64,000 nt of DNA from Heterotrichella gracilis. Taxonomy: Eukaryota > Sar > Xanthophyceae > Tribonematales > Xanthonemataceae. The stretch spans positions 20,988 to 84,987 of the forward strand of contig JAULBX010018414.1 in the NCBI GenBank assembly GCA_032358255.1. The letters run 5' to 3'. This document shows, piece by piece, positions 59,225 through 64,000 of the stretch. The first letter of the stretch is position 1, and each line of letters opens with the position of its first letter. The notes under the pieces were generated by a model. The model made no database searches and was not told the DNA's origin. It saw nothing but the letters and a program-made list of their open reading frames with translations. The position numbers and the translations under genes were made by a program.

Positions 59225-61035
59225 TCAGGGGCGGGTGCAGGAGTGAGCTGGAAACACGCGGCTGCGCAGTGTGGGGGGGTTCTGGTGGCAGCCAAGTTTC
59301 AGTGGTGACCTGGGGCGCAGAATTTGGCACCTTTTGGGCTGTGGTTTCAGCAGGAGCTCGGTTCTGGCCCGGCCATGTGGCCATGAGGTGGGCAGCATGG
59401 CACAGTGGGGGTGAGGATCAGTGGGGGGAGACAAGATGCTGCGCAGTGTGAGGAGGTGCTGGTGGCAGCAAATTTCCAGTGGTGACCTGGGGGAGGGAAA
59501 AGGGGATGGCGTGCGGAAATGAGCTGGAAAGAGGGTGCTAGTGGCAGCCTGTCCCAATTGTGACGTGGGCAGTGTCAGGGGCATGTCATTTGGTAATGAG
59601 ATGGGAGCACGCGGCTGCGCAGCATGAGGGGGCGCCGATGGCAGCTAAGTTGCAGTGGTGACGGGGGCAGAAGGCAGGTGATGGAGGCTCACAAGCACGT
59701 AGCTATGAGCTGGGAGCACACAGCTGCGCAGTGCGAGGTGGTTGTGGCAGCCAAGCGGCAGTGGCGATGCGGTGGGGTAAGGGATGGCGATGAGAATGTG
59801 AAGAGACTTTGCATTTTTTTTATTCTCAAATTATGTGGTAGATTGCAACCAACTTGGAGTCGCATCCATTGGGCCTGGGGTTGGGTTTAGGGTTTAGGGT
59901 TTTGGTGGTGGTGGGGGGGGGAGTGTGAAAGGACATGAGGGGTTGAGGTGAGGGTGATAGGTTGTGGGGGCTGTGCAGCGCAGCTAGAATTGTATCGCAG
60001 GCGCAGTCTGTGACATTGCCATAGTGTCTCTTGGCTGCCAACAGTTGTTGTCAGTTGGTGGGGTATAGCCAGGCTGAACCGCTAACTGATGTTCATGCTC
60101 AAGGGTTAGGGCTGGGGTGACAGGCAGATGGGGCGGCAAGCGTCACGATGGCGTTTGCAGAGAATGTGGGGAGGGCATAGCTTGCAGATAGTTTGCATTA
60201 TTTCTTAGATAGCGACAACCAATGTCACCGGAGTTAAATTGGTGCACTGGGATTTTGGATGAACATAACAGTCAAATGCTTTTTATGAGTTTTCCGAGGT
60301 GTACCGTATGTATCCCGCTTTGATCAGTCATCATTGGAAGCAGTTTTTTCTGCTGTATAGGTGGGCAAACCACAGCATTGAACACATTAGCTGCTTCTTG
60401 TATGCAGTCAATGTCTTGGATTGGTATGGAAGCAACATCGTATGCAACGGCCACCTTAAGGGCAAGCTTGTGTTGCATCTAGGTATGCTACCTGGTATAT
60501 GACAAGCAAGGGTAGGGTAAGTGCATCCATTCACGTTATGGTACAGGGTCAAAAAGTTTGAATCTTTGAAACATCAAGTTTCATTGGCTGCCCAAAGTGA
60601 TTGTCCGCTCTTTATCCTGCCAATGAAACATCAAGTTTTATTGGCTGCCCCAAAGTGATATGTGCCAGGCACTGAGGCTTGCACCAATTCACAGCGTCCT
60701 TACATGTATCTTTACATGCCATGCATACAGTGTGACACACTTTCTTACGGTAAGCAAACGAAATGCTGTAAGAACTATCAAATGGGGTTATGAGCAATGC
60801 TATGTTTCCCTCCTTTGGCAAATGCACGCAGACTGCCACCTGGCCGGGCAGTCCCTGCCGCGCGGCACTGAGTGTCACTTTAAATTAAAAGCAGTACTAC
60901 AGGGCCTGTGACAATATTAGCAAATCAACCCCACCAGGTTTGCACCTTACATTGGCATGAAATTGGAATTTACCGTCCGGGATGGAACCCATACGTGCCC
61001 ATGGGATCAAATGGCATCACAGTAATGTTCAATAG
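59225..61035. other. intergenic region: terminal-exon copies, then short repeats
   Basis: 59240-59770 is the terminal-exon minisatellite described separately. A GGGTTTAGGGTTTAGGG tract is at 59883-59899. A direct repeat (GAAACATCAAGTTT(C/T)ATTGG and the following TGCCC(C)AAAGTGAT) occurs at 60568-60602 and 60625-60660. No exon is supported. Confidence 0.55.
59240..59770 (+). repeat. decayed copies of the starch synthase terminal coding segment after the stop
   Basis: Five copies of the segment encoding [19 protein letters not shown] plus stop lie downstream: about 59245-59307, 59430-59485, 59521-59563, 59600-59662 and 59707-59770. Each has GGCTGCGCAGTG-like and GTGGCAGC(A/C)AA-like parts and most end CAGTGGTGA. 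All lie beyond the true stop and have drifted. Confidence 0.9.
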
Positions 61036-64000
61036 CTAGACCAAATACCCAGCAACCACAGATATGCAGCTGCTGTTGCCTATGCCGATGACCTCTCCCT
61101 CATGGCATCCACCCCAGCTGCCCTGCAACACCAACTCCAGAAAGTGGAACGTTTTGCAGCTTGGAGCGGACTGTATATAAAGGACGCTAAATGCACCACC
61201 ACAGGTATCCTACTATCCACTTCACCCAGCCAACCCATTGACCCTGCCCTTATCACCACCACCCTCTCCAACATCACCCTCAACAACACCCCCATCCCCA
61301 TTGTCCAACCGACAGACCCTTTTAAATATCTTGGAGTACACTTTACCCTCACAAGGGACTGGACCCACCAAAAAGCCTACATTGCAGAACAGATCAAAAC
61401 CAAAACAGCACAACTACTAGCCTCAGATGCATCTATGAACCAGAAACTCATCATTGAAACCCAATCCATCTTAGGCGCCATGCGCCACTCCTTCTGCGTT
61501 GCCCCTTTCAACCCAACTACTCTCTATTACCTAGACACACTGCGCGCTAATCTCCTGAAACGTATCAATGGCATGCCCAAGCAAGCCAACCAGAGTTTCT
61601 TGTACCTCCTTGGATCAGACTTTGGGCTAGAGCACCCCTCTATCCTCCACGATTACATTCGGGTTTCCACCACCAGTTTGCTAGAATCTCTGAACGATAC
61701 TGGACGGCTGGGCACACTGACCAGAGCTTTGCATACGCAGGAACAAGCCCTGCACAAACAACATGTCAGGTCCACTACGTATACGGACCCACACCCTCGG
61801 TTCAAAAACATATCAATGAACATGAACAAACTCTTCTACATCACACATTTCACCTCCCTTACAACAGATATCAACACCTTGTGCTCCCCCTTCCAGCCAT
61901 CAGACACGATCTATGAAACCTTAGACACCCACACCAAACACCTAGAGGCCCACCTACACGCAGACGACTACCACAATGTCCTCAAGCACTTATGGAAGCT
62001 CGGCATATATGCAACCCAGGACGTATGTAATCCTTCCACTATGTCCTTGCTCACCACCCCTGAGTTCAAAAGGAAATACCCCCTGGCCACCCATAACCAA
62101 CTCCACGCTTTCCAGTTGCTCTGTGGACAGTTGAGTCCCCCTGCGGCACCCCAGATCCACCCTGACCACCCCAGCAGGTCCCCACCTAGAGACACCAAAG
62201 TTACCACCACACCCTACATCAAGGCTTTCCAGCCAATCCTAGACAACCCTGATTACTCTCTTCAAATTGAAACAGCAGAAATCAACCCTGACCTGGACAT
62301 TGAACCAACCGGCGCTTACTGCATTCGCACCGATACCAGCACCAGCCCTTCCCTCTCACACTTATACGCCCCCACAGGCCGCCACCTCTTCCAAATTTCC
62401 ACCAACACGCTAACCGACCTGCACAATGACTACATGGCTACTAGACAGCCCTCGACCTCTGCAACTCCGTTCCCCACCCACCTCTACCAGCTCCTCACTC
62501 GCTACAAAACCGGCTACAGGGAGCACAATCACACCACTGACATGCGCAACCACTGGGCAACACCACCAGATCTCATGCGGGCAATTGCCCAATCCTTTTC
62601 CACTGAAATGGAATGGTTTGCCTCCCCTCTCAACCACTCCCATACTATCCCCCAGTACTGCTCAGCCTACAAAGAGGACACCCTCTTTGGTGCAAGCCAT
62701 GACGCATACAAGCACATCTGGACCAAGTCAGGCCAGTGTAACCCTGAGTACACATCTGACCAGATGTTCAAAGCCACCAAATGGGCCATCAACTCAACGC
62801 TCTCAGAAGACCCATCTCTGACCATAATGGTCCTCCCGCACTGGCCCAGCTATGCGTATGAAAAGTTCCTCCACCACCCAGCAGTCCACACCTTGGCCAC
62901 AATCCCAGCCAATCACCTAGGGTTTGTCCCACCCACCCACCACATGCATGCAGATGCACCCCCAGCACGATTTCCGGCTGCCAAATGGCCAGTTTTAATC
63001 CTCCTAGTTGCAAACTCCAAAGGGCTTGATGCCTTTGTCCGCACGCAACACCTCCATCACCTGCAGACCACCCTCAACAGCTATGGCTGTAACATCACCG
63101 ATCTTGCTGTCAACCTTGCTTCGTATACATCCCAGCGCAATGACCCAACTGAAGTAGCAGCAACCTTCACACTCTCACAGGCATTCTTAGCAGCACAACC
63201 CTTGGCAACCACGCCACCCCCTGCACCACCCTCAATACCATTGCCAGAAGCCTTCACCCAACCGCCACAACTGAGATATGACAAATCCCAATTTGTTTAC
63301 ACTGACGGTAGCAAAGCTGGCACAGCCATTGGCGCCTCGGTGTTTGACCCAACACAAAAAGCTGTCTGGAGAATTTCCTTCAAGGACCATGATGGTAGAA
63401 TCAATACCAATCTTAGGGCAGAATTGGCAGCTATATTTTGTGCCTTGTCCAACACAGCTGCACGCACCCAGCTCCATATTCTCACTGACAGCTTGACCTC
63501 ACTCCAATTGATCAACACAGTGCTCTACAACCCTGAACGACTCCGCCTCCACAAACACAAGCACATGCTCCACGCTATCATGGCACACATCCTACTACGC
63601 GAAGGCCGAATCATATGTGGCAAAGTTCGAGCTCATACAAACGTCTGGGGTAACGACATCGCTGACATGGTCGCCAAACAGGCCACCCACACTGACATCA
63701 GTACCAGCCCGCATGTCTGCATGCCGTCCGGCACCGCCGAAACCGATGCTGAGTTTACCGCTTTTCCCAACGCGGGTCGAGGCTCCTCATGGCTGTCTTA
63801 CAACACGGCGGACGGAGACCTTTGGGAAGTTGACAATTTGCAATCCCATGTCCATAAACTTACAGCTCAGACAACGTACAAACACCTGTGGAAGCGAGCT
63901 ACAAAGAATGAAAAAAGCTATCCTGGGTATCTCAAAAAGCTAGCTGACACCACGCTGCCAGGCAAAGGCCTCTGCCACTCTAGTATACCACGTATGAAAG
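61036..64000 (+). mobile_element. non-LTR retroelement: RT end, adenine-MTase-like domain, RNase H (5' truncated, runs off window)
   Basis: One frame is open from just after a TAG at 61033-61035 to the window edge, 988 codons with no stop. It begins 15 codons before the RT catalytic box YADD (61081-61092) and includes the next RT motif FKYLGVHF (61321-61344); the RT fingers and palm upstream are missing. About 400 residues without a known domain follow. Next come WATPPDLMRAI at 62554, FASPLN at 62617-62634, YCSAY, FGAS, CNPEY (NPEY at 62740-62751), LTIMVLPHWP and later VLILLVAN: the order expected of phage-Dam/PCIF1-type adenine N6-methyltransferases. RNase H follows: TDGS (63301), LRAEL (63412), LTDS (63481), AHTNVWGNDIAD (63631). 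Reading frame, Pro/His/Thr-rich composition and codon use differ from the neighbouring genes. Clade not assigned. Confidence 0.85.

Noticed and set aside
6860-64000. CRISPR arrays, rRNA genes or operon structure
   Set aside because: None seen; repeats are irregular and exon-derived, and genes are individually spaced and spliced, as in a eukaryotic nuclear genome.

Overview
This window looks like nuclear DNA of a green alga (Chlorophyta). Almost every gene is split by many GT-AG introns. Several products are plastid or mitochondrial proteins made from nuclear genes with N-terminal presequences: a plastid-type serine-pathway phosphoglycerate dehydrogenase, the MEP-pathway kinase IspE, a class II starch synthase, an ACHT-type thioredoxin and a PPR-SMR protein. 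Plant-type TTTAGGG repeats are scattered through the introns. No species can be named from this sequence alone.

Layout. 0.8-3.0 kb (+): vasculin/GPBP1-like protein. 4.5-6.9 kb (-): MAM33/p32 mitochondrial matrix protein, divergent from 7.4-10.4 kb (+), a protein with two DUF4864/NTF2-like repeats. 12.0 kb: dead copy of the last p32 exon. 13.8-20.1 kb (+): 12-exon PPR-SMR gene. 21.1-22.6 kb (+): type II membrane glycosyltransferase, fucosyltransferase-like. 24.4-26.4 kb (-): ACHT thioredoxin, divergent from 27.9-33.0 kb (+), 3-phosphoglycerate dehydrogenase. 34.6-44.5 kb (-): three related genes for secreted Pro/His/Gly-rich, partly collagen-like proteins. 46.7-49.5 kb (-): low-molecular-weight phosphatase-like protein lacking its nucleophilic cysteine, divergent from 50.1-52.5 kb (+), IspE. 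53.5-59.2 kb (+): starch synthase II. 61.0 kb to the edge (+): a 5'-truncated non-LTR retroelement with RT remnant, adenine-methyltransferase-like domain and RNase H.

Five observations stand out. (1) The retroelement carries an adenine N6-methyltransferase-like domain between RT and RNase H. (2) The secreted-protein genes are built wholly of phase-1 exons and share far-upstream blocks, including a TGACGTA plus TTCCCGCGAAA module about 750 bp from each start. (3) Exon ends are repeatedly copied into the neighbouring intron, or past the stop codon, usually beside TTTAGGG-like tracts. (4) The LMW-PTP-like protein has Ser where the catalytic Cys belongs. (5) A head-to-head TTTAGGG palindrome lies in an intron.

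Exon limits were derived by hand from GT/AG sites, reading phase and family similarity. In the main gene models the exon lengths sum to whole codons and every junction keeps frame; no transcript data were available.
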